Assembly (NCBI GenBank): GCA_944321885.1
Contig: CALUNB010000028.1
Span: 1-33,990 of the forward strand
Source: an uncultured Bacteroidales bacterium
Lineage (GTDB): Bacteria > Bacteroidota > Bacteroidia > Bacteroidales > P3
Direction of reading: 5' to 3'
Length of the DNA stretch: 33,990 nucleotides
Numbering within the stretch: the stretch's first letter is position 1; every line of letters starts with the position of its first letter. A program made the translations under genes and the position numbers. The notes under the pieces are model-generated. The model did not search any database. It was not told the DNA's origin and worked only from the letters and a program-made list of their open reading frames with translations. This document shows, one piece after another, positions 14,698-23,459 of this stretch.

Positions 14698-16359
14698 CTA
14701 TTCTTTTACCTGGTACAAGAAACGCTTGATGCTCTTCTTGGGGGTCTTCTCGAACTCTTCGGTCAGAATCTTGACCTTGGTAATCTGACTGTAAGCCGGC
14801 AAGGACGCATTCAAGGCCACGCGGTTCTGCTCCATGATGCTGTGGAGCTGTTCCATCGGGATACCCGCCTTGTCCACCGCCTCGAAATCCGGGTAAACCA
14901 AAGCTTCCAGGCGCCCGTTACCCGCATCGATTACCAAGGATTCCGACACCAAATTCATCGTGTTCATCTGGTCTTCAATCTCTTCCGGATAGATATTCTG
15001 GCCGCTCGGCCCGAGGATCATCGTCTTGCAACGACCCTTGATGAACAAATTCCCTTCCTCGTCCAATACGCCCATGTCCCCGGTCTTCATCCAACCGTCT
15101 TCGGTAAAAGCCGCCTCGGTAGCCGCCTCGTTCTTGTAATACCCCAACATCACGTTCATACCCTTCACCTGGATTTCGCCCGGGACATTGGCCGGGTCGG
15201 AAGAATCGATGCGGATTTCCATACGCGGGGCCGCCTTCCCGCAGGAGTGCAGGCAATGCGAAGCCCAAGGCGCGTAACTGATGATAGGACCACATTCGGT
15301 CATCCCGTAACCCACCGTGTAGGGGAATTTCATCCGCTTGAAGAAATCCTCGGTTTCCCGGTTGAAAGGCGCCCCGCCGATAATCACCTCGATGAAATTT
15401 CCCCCGAAAGCATCCACCAAGGTAGAACGGATACGGTCGGTAATCACCGAGTCGATCATCGGCAACTTCAACAGGGCCTTGACCGCCGAACGTTCGATAA
15501 CCGGCTGAATCTGTTTCCGGTAAATTTTCTCCACAATCAAGGGGACCGCAATGATCACATTGGGCCTGATTTCCTGGAAAGCCTCGAAAATCACCTTGGG
15601 CGAAGGGGTCCGTGTCAGGAAATAGATATGGCATCCCCGCCCGAACTCGTAAATGAATTCGAAAGCCATGCCGTACATATGGGCCATCGGCAACAGGCTC
15701 ACCACGTTGGAACCTGCCACAAGCCCCGAAAGCACCTCTTCGGCAAACTTGTAATTGGACCAAAGCGTGCGGTAAGGCAACATGACACCCTTGCTGTTGC
15801 TGGTCGTCCCCGAAGTGTAACTGATCAAAGCCAGTTCGTCGGGACTGTCCACATGGAATTTCACATCCTCCTTGCCGAAGGACTTGGGATAGCGTTCCCC
15901 GAAAAGCTTGTTCAGGTTCTCGATTGCATGGCGGTTTCGTTCATCGGTGGTATAAAGCAACTCGAAATTGTCAATCGAATATGCCGCCCCGATATGAATC
16001 ATGCTGTTGGGAACCAGGTTTTCCCAGACCACTTCTCCCGAAAACAAAAGCTTGGCCTCGCAATGGTTCACAATATGATGTACCGTTTCGGGCTTGAACT
16101 CATGCAAAATCGGCACAACCACGGCCCCGTAGCTCAAAGTGGCCATGAAAACAACGGCCCAGTTGGAAGAATTTTTCCCGATAAGGGCGATTTTGTCGCC
16201 TTTTTGGATGCCGGCGGCTTCGAAAAGGATATGTAGTTTGGCGATTTTCCGAGCGATTTCCTTGTATTGGAAGGTGGTTCCTTTATAATCGGTCAAAGCG
16301 GGAAGCTCCCAATTCCGCTTCACGCTTTCTTCCATGATTTGCAAAAAGCTTTGTTCCAT
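14698..16359 (-). CDS. AMP-dependent long-chain acyl-CoA synthetase/ligase
   Basis: This 553-residue member of the ANL superfamily activates a fatty acid to an acyl-adenylate and then to acyl-CoA. The phosphate-binding loop reads SYTSGTTSNSKGV, in which the usual Pro before Lys is replaced by Ser. GYGMTECGP is the adenine/acyl motif, GWMKTGDMG the hinge-side motif with the catalytic Asp, and KKSIKRFLY the C-terminal catalytic Lys region. No signal peptide or fused domain is seen. The substrate chain length cannot be read. It is divergently arranged with the hydrogenase gene across a 362-base spacer. A TAACTTCG at 16442-16449 (minus strand) could be a one-mismatch -7 element. Confidence 0.9.
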   Translation of the reverse strand: MEQSFLQIMEESVKRNWELPALTDYKGTTFQYKEIARKIAKLHILFEAAGIQKGDKIALIGKNSSNWAVVFMATLSYGAVVVPILHEFKPETVHHIVNHCEAKLLFSGEVVWENLVPNSMIHIGAAYSIDNFELLYTTDERNRHAIENLNKLFGERYPKSFGKEDVKFHVDSPDELALISYTSGTTSNSKGVMLPYRTLWSNYKFAEEVLSGLVAGSNVVSLLPMAHMYGMAFEFIYEFGRGCHIYFLTRTPSPKVIFEAFQEIRPNVIIAVPLIVEKIYRKQIQPVIERSAVKALLKLPMIDSVITDRIRSTLVDAFGGNFIEVIIGGAPFNRETEDFFKRMKFPYTVGYGMTECGPIISYAPWASHCLHSCGKAAPRMEIRIDSSDPANVPGEIQVKGMNVMLGYYKNEAATEAAFTEDGWMKTGDMGVLDEEGNLFIKGRCKTMILGPSGQNIYPEEIEDQMNTMNLVSESLVIDAGNGRLEALVYPDFEAVDKAGIPMEQLHSIMEQNRVALNASLPAYSQITKVKILTEEFEKTPKKSIKRFLYQVKE

Positions 16360-16585
16360 TTTCAGATTTTCTTTACAATGGGACGAAACCTGTCTTTCCC
16401 GGATCCGACACAGGAAACGGCAGGATTCCTATTCCGTCTTGCGAAGTTAATGATTTTTTGCAATAGCCCCTGTCCTCCTTTTCCCCGAAACCGACGAGAC
16501 TTACCGCCTGTCTTGCAAAGTGTCCGGAGATGTATCCTGCGAACCGGGCCGGGATATCACTTTTCAAAACAAGCCCCGGAAAGCC

Positions 16586-16612
16586 CCGGAAAGATTTCGA
16601 AAATTTTTCCGG
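16586..16612. promoter_or_regulatory. 27-bp imperfect palindrome abutting the hydrogenase promoter
   Basis: CCGGAAA (16586-16592) and TTTCCGG (16606-16612) are perfect arms, and the AT-rich interior is also nearly symmetric (ATTTCGAAAAT). It ends one base before the TTTG promoter element at 16614. This is where a dimeric regulator could bind; no regulator can be named. Confidence 0.5.
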
Positions 16613-16613
16613 C

Positions 16614-16645
16614 TTTGTAGAATTTTAAACAGATGCTTAACTTTG
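16614..16645 (+). promoter_or_regulatory. Promoter of the [FeFe] hydrogenase gene (TTTG-N20-TAACTTTG)
   Basis: TTTG at 16614-16617 and TAACTTTG at 16638-16645 are exactly 20 bases apart, a perfect Bacteroidota promoter. The start site would be near 16652, with a leader of about 70 bases. Confidence 0.8.
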
Positions 16646-16721
16646 CAGCCCTTTTGGCGGCTTCCGACAAAGCCTCCTCGAACTTTATCCTGTAAAAAAC
16701 AACACAATACGACTTAACGCC

Positions 16722-18233
16722 ATGGCCTACAATGAAGCGATGCTGATCCGCCGGGATTTGCTCACCCGTGTCTGCAAACTAATCCACAGTGGTAAACTGC
16801 GTTCCGAAATAGACCGGATTCCCCTCATCATGCGTCCCCGATATAGCAAGGACGTGACCCGTTGCTGTATTTACAAGGACCGGGCCGTCATCAAGTACCG
16901 GCTCATGGCCATCCTTGGCTACGATATACGGGACGAGAAGGATGAGCTGACCCCGGTTTCCGAATACGCACGCATGGCCGAGGAAAGGACGGTCCAGAAT
17001 ACCACGATTTTGACGGTCGTGGATTTGGCTTGCAGTTCCTGCGTGCAGTCCAACTACGTGGTCACGAACATGTGCCACGGTTGTGTCGGGCATCCCTGTA
17101 CTTTCGCCTGCCACAAAAACGCCATCAGCATCCACCATCAAGCTTATATCGACCCCTCCAAGTGTGTCAGCTGCGGGCTCTGCATGAAGGCTTGTCCCTT
17201 CAATGCCATCATTTACCAGGCCGTTCCTTGCGAACAATCCTGCCCCGTCAACGCCATTTCGAAGGACGAACACGGCGTGGAACATATCAACGATGAAAAA
17301 TGCATCTATTGCGGTCGCTGCCGTGAAGCCTGCCCTTACGGGGCCATCATGGAAAAGACCTATCTGACCCAGATCTACCAGGCTCTGCGTTCGGACAAGA
17401 AGGTGGTAGCCTTGGTCGCCCCCTCCATCCTCGGACAGTTCCCTGCCGCACCCGGCAAGCTGTTCAAGGCCATCAAGGAATTGGGCTTCGACGAAGTGGT
17501 CGAGGTAGCCGAAGGCGCCAACATGACCGCCAAACACGAAGCTTTCGAATTCGAGAAACGCGTGGTGGAAGAAGGGCAGAAGTTCATGACCACTTCCTGC
17601 TGCCATGCTTATACCGAATTGGTCCACAAGCATCTCAAATACCTCGAGCCCTATGTTTCCCACACGCCCACGCCAGTAGTCTACACGGCTGGTTTCGCCA
17701 AACGCCGCGACCCGGATTGCGTGACGGTCTTCTTCGCCCCTTGCTTGGCCAAACGCCATGAGTCGATGGTGGCCAAGAACATAGACTTGGTGCTGTCCTA
17801 TGAGGAGTTGAGCGCCATGTTCATCGCGGCGGGAATCGACGTACTCAAGTGCGAGGAAGAACCTTTGGCCGAAATGGACAATGCTGGAAGGGCTTTCCCT
17901 TATACCAAAGGGGTTACCGATGCGGTGAAACACTACGCCAAGCAACCGGAAGCCATCCGTCCGTATTATATCGACGGTATCGACAAGGCGGTCATCAAGA
18001 GCCTGCGTACCATCGAACAGACCTGCGGAGGTCCCGACCAGCCCAACTTGATCGAGTTCATGATGTGCCAAGGCGGTTGCGTGAACGGTTGCGCCTCGAT
18101 TGCCAACCCCCGCACGGCGACCCGCCAAATCCAGACTTTCATCAAGAACGACGATACCCGTAAGGCTGCCGCGCTCCAGAACGAAGGGAACGCAGGCGGT
18201 GAAACGGCTGCCCAACCGGCCAACCCGGCATAA
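16722..18233 (+). CDS. Monomeric [FeFe] hydrogenase, group B type
   Basis: This 503-residue iron-sulfur enzyme should interconvert protons and H2 with ferredoxin-like electron carriers. After a basic N-terminal region come cysteine clusters: CSSC (104-107), MCHGCVGHPC...C (118-130), CVSCGLCMKACP (148-159), CEQSCP (170-175) and CIYCGRCREACP (194-205). The H-cluster ligands are TTSCCHAYTEL (Cys293/294), APCLAKRHE (Cys341) and MMCQGGCVNG (Cys449 and Cys453). These variants differ from the group A forms (TSCCPxW, MPCxxK, MACxxGCxxGG) and match group B, a monomeric class common in gut Bacteroidota. All four ligand positions are present. The HydE/F/G maturases are not in the window. It has its own promoter, a palindrome and a terminator, so it is a single-gene unit. 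The C terminus is an Ala/Gln/Pro-rich tail. Confidence 0.88.
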   Translation: MAYNEAMLIRRDLLTRVCKLIHSGKLRSEIDRIPLIMRPRYSKDVTRCCIYKDRAVIKYRLMAILGYDIRDEKDELTPVSEYARMAEERTVQNTTILTVVDLACSSCVQSNYVVTNMCHGCVGHPCTFACHKNAISIHHQAYIDPSKCVSCGLCMKACPFNAIIYQAVPCEQSCPVNAISKDEHGVEHINDEKCIYCGRCREACPYGAIMEKTYLTQIYQALRSDKKVVALVAPSILGQFPAAPGKLFKAIKELGFDEVVEVAEGANMTAKHEAFEFEKRVVEEGQKFMTTSCCHAYTELVHKHLKYLEPYVSHTPTPVVYTAGFAKRRDPDCVTVFFAPCLAKRHESMVAKNIDLVLSYEELSAMFIAAGIDVLKCEEEPLAEMDNAGRAFPYTKGVTDAVKHYAKQPEAIRPYYIDGIDKAVIKSLRTIEQTCGGPDQPNLIEFMMCQGGCVNGCASIANPRTATRQIQTFIKNDDTRKAAALQNEGNAGGETAAQPANPA

Positions 18234-18302
18234 GCTCCATCCGGCATCCTGCCTGCCTTCCGGATACAGCCTGCAAAGGAGAAGCCATACGCGCTTCTTT
18301 TG

Positions 18303-18348
18303 AAAAGAATCCTTGCCAGAACCCTTTCTGACAGGGATTCTTCTTTTT
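18303..18348 (+). terminator. Terminator of the hydrogenase gene
   Basis: AAGAATCC (18305-18312) pairs with GGATTCTT (18335-18342), with a further CAGA/TCTG stem inside and a CTTTTT tail. Confidence 0.8.
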
Positions 18349-18364
18349 GAAACGACATTCTATC

Positions 18365-18381
18365 CATTATCACACACCGCC
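18365..18381. repeat. Copy of the dispersed CATTATCACACACCGCC motif
   Basis: This 17-base sequence, just upstream of xerD, matches CATTATGACACACCGCC (reverse strand of 33914-33930) at 16 of 17 positions. Related arms occur at 10021-10035 and 31329-31340. Confidence 0.65.
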
Positions 18382-18401
18382 TCAAAGCAAAAAACAACAA
18401 T

Positions 18402-19340
18402 ATGCAGGCAACCCCCTCCTACCTCCGTGGCTACAAAGCTTTCTTGCAACTGGAACGGCATCTTTCCGACGCCAGCATCGAAGCTTACCTACACGATGTG
18501 TGCCTGTTCCTCCAGTTCATGGGGGAAAACACCGCTGCCGAAGCGGAAGACCCGGCCAACAAAGATTCATTCTTTGCCAAAATCCAATACACTGACATTG
18601 AAGCTTTTATCACCTTCCTGCTTGACATCGGCATGAACGCCACATCCCAAGCCCGCATCCTTTCCGGGTTGCGGAGCTTCTTCAACTACCTGGTTTTAGA
18701 AAAAGTCATCGAACAGTCTCCTGCCGAGCTCGTGGAAACCCCGAAGACGCGGAGACACCTGCCCGACGTACTGTCTTATCAAGAGATTCTTTCGATTCTC
18801 CAGTCCATCGACATGTCCACGAGGGAAGGCCGCCGGAACCGGGCCATGATAGAAACGCTCTATGCCTGCGGCTTGCGGGTCTCCGAATTGGTTTCGCTCC
18901 GGATTTCCATGCTCTACCCTGCCGAAGGTTTCGTCCGGATTGTCGGCAAAGGCGACAAGGAACGCATCGTCCCCATCGGGAAAACCGCTTTGGACCAGGT
19001 CCTGCGTTACATCGAAGCCGACCGCTGCCATCTCGATATCCAGAAAGGCTTCGAGGACACGGTTTTCCTGAACCGTTACGGCAAAGGGCTTTCGAGGGTC
19101 ATGGTTTTCAAGATTATCAAAAAAACAGTAGCCGATGCCGGAATCCAAAAGTCGGTAAGTCCCCACACTTTCCGGCACAGTTTCGCCACCCACCTCATCG
19201 AAGGCGGCGCCGACCTGAGAGCCGTCCAAGACATGTTAGGCCACGAATCCATCACTACCACGGAGATTTACACCCATCTTGACCGCCGCTACCTCCAAGA
19301 CACCATCCATCTTTACCATCCCTTGGAACACAAAGATTAG
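18402..19340 (+). CDS. xerD: Tyrosine recombinase XerD
   Basis: This 312-residue recombinase is of normal length. It has an N-terminal SAM-like core-binding domain and a catalytic domain with Arg in ACGLRVSELV, Lys in GKGDKERIV, HxxR in HTFRHSFATH, His in MLGHESI and the nucleophile Tyr in TEIYTHLD. The sequence is closer to XerD than to XerC; the window's XerC is at 3446. The two should act together at dif during chromosome segregation. The start at 18402 (MQATPSYLRGYKAFLQLE) fits the family. It lies 168 bases after the hydrogenase gene, behind that gene's terminator, so it is probably transcribed separately. The spacer to the converging AraC gene holds a CCAAGC/GCTTGG hairpin. Confidence 0.93.
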   Translation: MQATPSYLRGYKAFLQLERHLSDASIEAYLHDVCLFLQFMGENTAAEAEDPANKDSFFAKIQYTDIEAFITFLLDIGMNATSQARILSGLRSFFNYLVLEKVIEQSPAELVETPKTRRHLPDVLSYQEILSILQSIDMSTREGRRNRAMIETLYACGLRVSELVSLRISMLYPAEGFVRIVGKGDKERIVPIGKTALDQVLRYIEADRCHLDIQKGFEDTVFLNRYGKGLSRVMVFKIIKKTVADAGIQKSVSPHTFRHSFATHLIEGGADLRAVQDMLGHESITTTEIYTHLDRRYLQDTIHLYHPLEHKD

Positions 19341-19446
19341 GCCCTGCGGCTCTTCAAGATTCCAGCTCCCGGATGCACGAACCACTGCCAAGCTTTTGGC
19401 TTGGGGTTCCCACGAAGAGAACGCGCTCCCCCTAAGGTTCAAGACT

Positions 19447-20322
19447 TCAAATCAGCAAATCCCGGGAACCCGACGGGTTCGTGCCGACTCCTCGCCTATA
19501 GGCCGAAGGGGTAAGACCGTCCATCCCATGCTTGAAAAAGCGGGAAAAGGCAGAGGCTGTCACAAATCCCAAATTGTCCGCTATTTCCTCGATGTCCCAA
19601 GTCGTAGATCGCAGCAAAAGTTTGGCTTCCTTCAAGATAAAGATAGAAAGCCATTCATGGAAAGTCTGCCCCGTGGTCTCCCGGATGCACCGCAACAGAT
19701 GTTTTTCGCTCACATGGAGCCGGAAGGCATAAAACGCGACCTTCTTTTCCTTTTTGTAATACCGGAGCAAAAGCCCCAGGAACCCCTCTACCAATTCCTT
19801 GGAACGGGAAACAAAGGGTTCCTCCGATTTTCCCGCATAGAGGCGATTGACTTCCAAGATAAAAGAAAACACCAATCCCTTCATGACCAAGGTCCCGCTT
19901 CCCTGCCGGTAACGGGTGTCCATGAAATCCATATAGGCCGACAAACAGGAGGCTCCCGCCGGTTCCAAGGCCAAGAACGGGAGCCTTTCCATTTCCTCGG
20001 ACACCTCCAGACCCAATACAAACGGGATTCCCACTAGAAAATCAAAACCGAAAAACAAGACCGACAAGGAAAAATCCTCCGAAGCCTGGAGCAAGCGGAA
20101 CAAGTGGCCGGGCCGGACGCAAAGCATGCAACCGGAGCTACAAGCATAGGTCTGTCCATTGAGGAGCCAAGTGCCAGACCCGGAACGGCACAACAAGAAA
20201 AAAACGCCCTTGTGCCGGTTCTTGACCAAGCCTTTGCCAAGGAAGAACAAGCCCGGACCTGAGACAGTCCCCCAAATGGAAAAGTCCGCGCCCTCTTGTT
20301 CTAAGAAACGATTCAAATCCAT
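19447..20322 (-). CDS. AraC-family transcriptional regulator
   Basis: This 291-residue protein has an N-terminal cupin-like sensing domain (about 1-170) and a C-terminal AraC DNA-binding domain with two helix-turn-helix units (about 195-285). The second unit carries the conserved IEEIADNLGFVTASAFSRFF and LTPSAYRR. The start at 20322 (MDLNRFLEQEGAD) is supported by a TATATTTG promoter element 36 bases upstream; a longer frame to 20475 would run through that promoter. It is divergently paired with the MFS efflux gene across 131 bases, an arrangement in which the regulator usually controls its neighbour. The inducer is unknown. Confidence 0.9.
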   Translation of the reverse strand: MDLNRFLEQEGADFSIWGTVSGPGLFFLGKGLVKNRHKGVFFLLCRSGSGTWLLNGQTYACSSGCMLCVRPGHLFRLLQASEDFSLSVLFFGFDFLVGIPFVLGLEVSEEMERLPFLALEPAGASCLSAYMDFMDTRYRQGSGTLVMKGLVFSFILEVNRLYAGKSEEPFVSRSKELVEGFLGLLLRYYKKEKKVAFYAFRLHVSEKHLLRCIRETTGQTFHEWLSIFILKEAKLLLRSTTWDIEEIADNLGFVTASAFSRFFKHGMDGLTPSAYRRGVGTNPSGSRDLLI

Positions 20323-20357
20323 ATAAAAACCATCCTCAAGGAAGAGGTATCCCCGGA

Positions 20358-20365
20358 CAAATATA
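20358..20365 (-). promoter_or_regulatory. -7 element for the AraC-family gene
   Basis: On the minus strand, TATATTTG matches TAnnTTTG exactly, with a TTTG 17 bases upstream. The implied leader of about 28 bases supports the start at 20322. Confidence 0.55.
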
Positions 20366-20453
20366 TCACTATTTGCACATTTCAAATACCCGATTGCACA
20401 AAACCTTTCCCTTTGAAAACGGAACTTTGCCGAGCCTAAAACGAAGCAAAAAA

Positions 20454-21665
20454 ATGACAAATAAAAGGAATTCAACCGCTTACATATTCATTTTCAGCGG
20501 CATCATCTCGTCTTTCGGCCCTTTTGTGACCGACTTTTACCTGCCTGCCCTCCCGGCCTTGGCCGATTACTTCCAAAGTACGACTTCCCGAATCCAATTG
20601 AGCCTCACCCTCAGCATGATAGGGCTTGGCATCGGGCAAATCCTCATCGGTCCCCTCAGCGACAAGTACGAACGCAAAATTCCCCTGCAAGGTTCGCTCT
20701 TGCTCTTTTGCCTGACCTCGGCTGGGTGCATTTTTGCAACCGGCATCCAAGGTTTCTTCTTTTTCCGTTTCCTGCAAGGGATTGCCGGGGCGGGAGGCGT
20801 GGTCATTTCCAGGGCTATCGCCACGGATCTTTACCAAGGGAAAGCCTTGAGCCGCTTCTTCGCCCTGCTCAGCTCCATCCAAGGGCTGGCGCCGATATTC
20901 GCTCCGGTTTTGGGAGGAATCTTGCTCCAGACAACCCCTTGGAAAGGTATTTTTTGGATTCTGCTTGGCTTGGGAATCCTCCTGTTCCTGTGTTCTTTCG
21001 CATTCAAGGAATCCTTGCCGGTTTCCCGGAGGGCTGCCGGAAAGTTCCGTCAAGCCTTCCGCCCCTACGGCCCTACCTTGAAGAACAAAACCTTCATGTT
21101 CTTCACCTTGACACAAGCCTTTGCCATGGGCTGCATGTTCACCTATATTTCCGCCTCTCCTTTCATTTTCCAGAACCATTTCCACCTGTCCAGCCTGACC
21201 TATAGCCTTTGCTTCGGCATCAACGCCTTAGGCATCATGGGCGGCAGTTTGCTTTCAAACAGATTTCCAAGTCCCCGGAAAGCCCTGTGGACCGGGGTCT
21301 GCGGCCTTTTCGCCCTGAGCCTTTCCTGCGCGGCCATCCTCGTATGGGGAAATTCCTGGATACTGCTCGAACTTTCCTTCCTGTTTTTCCTGATTTTCCT
21401 CGGCCTTATCCTCCCCTCTTCCACTGTCCTGGCCTTGGACACGGAAAGGCAGCATTCAGGCATCGCTTCCGCCATCCTCGGTTTCATGGGCTTCCTTATC
21501 GGAGGTATCCTCTCTCCTGTGACCGGAATCGGGAACATGCGGTACACGAGCGGTATGATTTTCATCCTCTGCTGCCTCTGTGCCATTTTTTGCGCCAAAA
21601 CCGCCCTCCAATCCGGCCAAGTGCCTGCCGGTTCCATCCCGGTTCCCCGCAGGAATAAAGAGTGA
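20454..21665 (+). CDS. Bcr/CflA-family MFS drug-resistance transporter
   Basis: This 403-residue protein has about twelve membrane helices and is a proton-driven efflux pump of the inner membrane. The first helix carries the Bcr/CflA pattern FVTDFYLPALPALADYF. The MFS motif between helices 2 and 3 reads GPLSDKYERK, and helix 4-5 has FLQGIAGAGGVVISRAIATD. The start at 20454 (MTNKRNSTAYIF) is preferred; the longer frame from 20373 adds non-family residues. Homologues export bicyclomycin, chloramphenicol, sulfonamides or small peptides, and the true substrate cannot be told. It is divergent from the AraC regulator, its likely controller, and sits beside a beta-lactamase gene, suggesting a small resistance cluster. 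Confidence 0.9.
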   Translation: MTNKRNSTAYIFIFSGIISSFGPFVTDFYLPALPALADYFQSTTSRIQLSLTLSMIGLGIGQILIGPLSDKYERKIPLQGSLLLFCLTSAGCIFATGIQGFFFFRFLQGIAGAGGVVISRAIATDLYQGKALSRFFALLSSIQGLAPIFAPVLGGILLQTTPWKGIFWILLGLGILLFLCSFAFKESLPVSRRAAGKFRQAFRPYGPTLKNKTFMFFTLTQAFAMGCMFTYISASPFIFQNHFHLSSLTYSLCFGINALGIMGGSLLSNRFPSPRKALWTGVCGLFALSLSCAAILVWGNSWILLELSFLFFLIFLGLILPSSTVLALDTERQHSGIASAILGFMGFLIGGILSPVTGIGNMRYTSGMIFILCCLCAIFCAKTALQSGQVPAGSIPVPRRNKE

Positions 21666-21838
21666 ACCGATACGGAAGGATACAGGCTCTTGCTTCGGGA
21701 GCCCCCGGAATATCCCAACGTTTGACCCGGCTCCCGAATTTCGCTACTTTTGCGACCCATTCTCGCGGCACGAACACGGAGATACGGCCCGGTTCCGGTC
21801 CCGCGGATTTCACTGCCACCCTCAAACTTGCCGAAGCC

Positions 21839-22840
21839 ATGAAAGCTTTCCCGAAACCTCTCCCGGTCCTTCTCTTTATATCCTTTTTCCTTGGATGCCA
21901 ACTCCACGCGCTTCCCGGCACGGACCGGGTTCCAGAACGGGGAACGCCCAAGCTTTCCAAGATAGAAACGAGCAAGTTGCAAGCGGAACTTTCCGCCTGT
22001 ATCGGGAAAGCAAAGGCGGAAACCGGCATCGCCTTCATCCTGCCGGGACAAGACGGCCTTTTCCTCCATGATTCAGCCTCCTACCCGATGCTGAGCGTTT
22101 ATAAATTCCACCAAGCCTTGGCCGTCGCCCATTACTTGGACAGCCTGGAACTCCCGTTATCCCTTCTTGTCCCCATTCATCCCCAGGATTTGCGTCCGGA
22201 CACTTACAGCCCGCTCCGGGACCAGCTTTGCCCGAAAGGCCAGGCCTTGAAACAGGATACCAGTCTACCCATCAAGGCTTTACTCTTGCAAAGCCTCCAG
22301 AACAGCGACAACAACGCCTGTGACATCCTTTTCGGTTTCCTCGGGAACGGGGACCCGCAAGAAGGCCTCCGGTATGCCGACCGCTATATCCAATCCTTGG
22401 GTCTTTCCGACACCCGGATTGCCGCGACCGAGTTCCAAATGCACCAAGACCTGCAATGCTGTTACCAGAACCGGACTTCCCCCTCGGAGGCAGCCCGCCT
22501 GATAGGCATGCTCCTTGAAGGAAAACTGTTCCAGAACCGTAAGTATCAGGATTTCATCATCGAAAGCATGATAGAATGCCAAACCGGCCAAGATCGTTTG
22601 GCCCAACCCCTATTGTCCACCCAAGCCCGGATTGGCCACAAGACAGGGACCGGTGACCGGAATTCCCAAGGGAAAATCATCGGCATCAACGACATAGGCT
22701 TCGTCTTCCTGCCCGATGGCCGCTACTATATTCTCGCCGTCTTTGTAAAAAATTCGGAAGAAAGCCCGGAAGAAACGACCCGGCTCATCGCCCGCATTTC
22801 CGGCATCGTCTACCGGCATGTAAGCGGATTAGAGATATGA
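21839..22840 (+). CDS. Class A beta-lactamase, subclass A2 type (CfxA/CepA/PER-like)
   Basis: This 333-residue periplasmic or lipid-anchored enzyme hydrolyses beta-lactams with an active-site serine. The SxxK motif is SVYK (Ser86-Lys89), the SDN motif is at 156-158, the deacylating Glu is in AATEFQMHQD (Glu198), and KTG is at 268-270. The segment DTYSPLRD and the inserted EFQMHQD omega region are typical of subclass A2, found in Bacteroidota. Residues 1-24 form a signal peptide whose FFLGC (Cys20) could be a lipobox. The start at 21839 (MKAFPKPLPVLLF) is chosen for this signal; the frame is open upstream. The gene is on the same strand as, and 173 bases behind, the MFS pump. Spectrum cannot be inferred. 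Confidence 0.9.
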   Translation: MKAFPKPLPVLLFISFFLGCQLHALPGTDRVPERGTPKLSKIETSKLQAELSACIGKAKAETGIAFILPGQDGLFLHDSASYPMLSVYKFHQALAVAHYLDSLELPLSLLVPIHPQDLRPDTYSPLRDQLCPKGQALKQDTSLPIKALLLQSLQNSDNNACDILFGFLGNGDPQEGLRYADRYIQSLGLSDTRIAATEFQMHQDLQCCYQNRTSPSEAARLIGMLLEGKLFQNRKYQDFIIESMIECQTGQDRLAQPLLSTQARIGHKTGTGDRNSQGKIIGINDIGFVFLPDGRYYILAVFVKNSEESPEETTRLIARISGIVYRHVSGLEI

Positions 22841-22862
22841 AAAAGAATACCAAGAATCTTTG

Positions 22863-23243
22863 TGGAACCGGGCGGAATCGAACCGCCGTCCAAACAAGTA
22901 GCAAAAAAGTTTTCTACACGCTTAGCCCTTCCTTTGATTTTCGAGCCCCGGCAGGCGAAAGACTTTCCAACCATGGGCCTTATCCTCATGAATACTGCCG
23001 GAGACCTAAGGCGAACCTCCCGCAGGACCGGCTTTGATTGTTTTGCACTTCAGGATGGAACGAGCCGCCAATCAAGGCTTTTCCAAGAAGCGTCGCTGAA
23101 TTTAGTACCTTGTACTAGGCAGCGAGAGCGTAATCGCTATTGTTGCCGTTTAATGGCTTGAGTACTGATATTAACGAGGTACATACCCGACCCTCGGCGT
23201 GCTTGCTCTCCCACTATCCCTGCTGTCAAATCCAGTCGGCCCC
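22863..23243 (-). ncRNA. ssrA: Transfer-messenger RNA (tmRNA, SsrA)
   Basis: This RNA rescues stalled ribosomes and tags the unfinished protein for degradation. The 5' end GGGGCCGACTGG pairs with the 3' end GCCCGGTTCC to form a seven-pair acceptor stem, and the T arm has GGTTCGATTCC. The reading frame at 23115-23147 encodes the tag GNNSDYALAA and stops at TAG, with a GGC resume codon. The YALAA end is typical. After the discriminator A (22863) the genome reads CAA, so CCA must be added after transcription. A TACCTTTG promoter element lies 15 bases before the 5' end. Confidence 0.95.
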
Positions 23244-23257
23244 TCTGCAAACAGCTG

Positions 23258-23265
23258 CAAAGGTA
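23258..23265 (-). promoter_or_regulatory. -7 promoter element of ssrA
   Basis: On the minus strand, TACCTTTG matches TAnnTTTG exactly, with a TTTG 17 bases upstream, just before the tmRNA 5' end. Confidence 0.65.
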
Positions 23266-23332
23266 CGAAAAATAGTAATACGCAAACGAAAAAAATGCTT
23301 GTGCATGAACCTCGGCTCAATCGGGTTTTTAC

Positions 23333-23340
23333 TACCTTTG
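23333..23340 (+). promoter_or_regulatory. Probable -7 promoter element of ruvB-queG
   Basis: TACCTTTG matches the -7 pattern exactly; no clear TTTG is present about 20 bases upstream. The leader would be about 113 bases. Confidence 0.5.
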
Positions 23341-23459
23341 CCTGTTTGGAACCGGCCTGCACCCCGTCCGGATTTTCCCCGGATCGAATCCTGCGCGATA
23401 CCGGAACGGCTCGAAACGCCCGATGCAGTTCCTGCCACCAGAAACATATTCCTTAGACA

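Noticed and set aside
16779..18215. Long open frame antisense to the hydrogenase gene (478 residues)
   Set aside because: It mirrors the high-GC codon pattern of the hydrogenase and has no recognisable motifs; the sense strand has full family matches.
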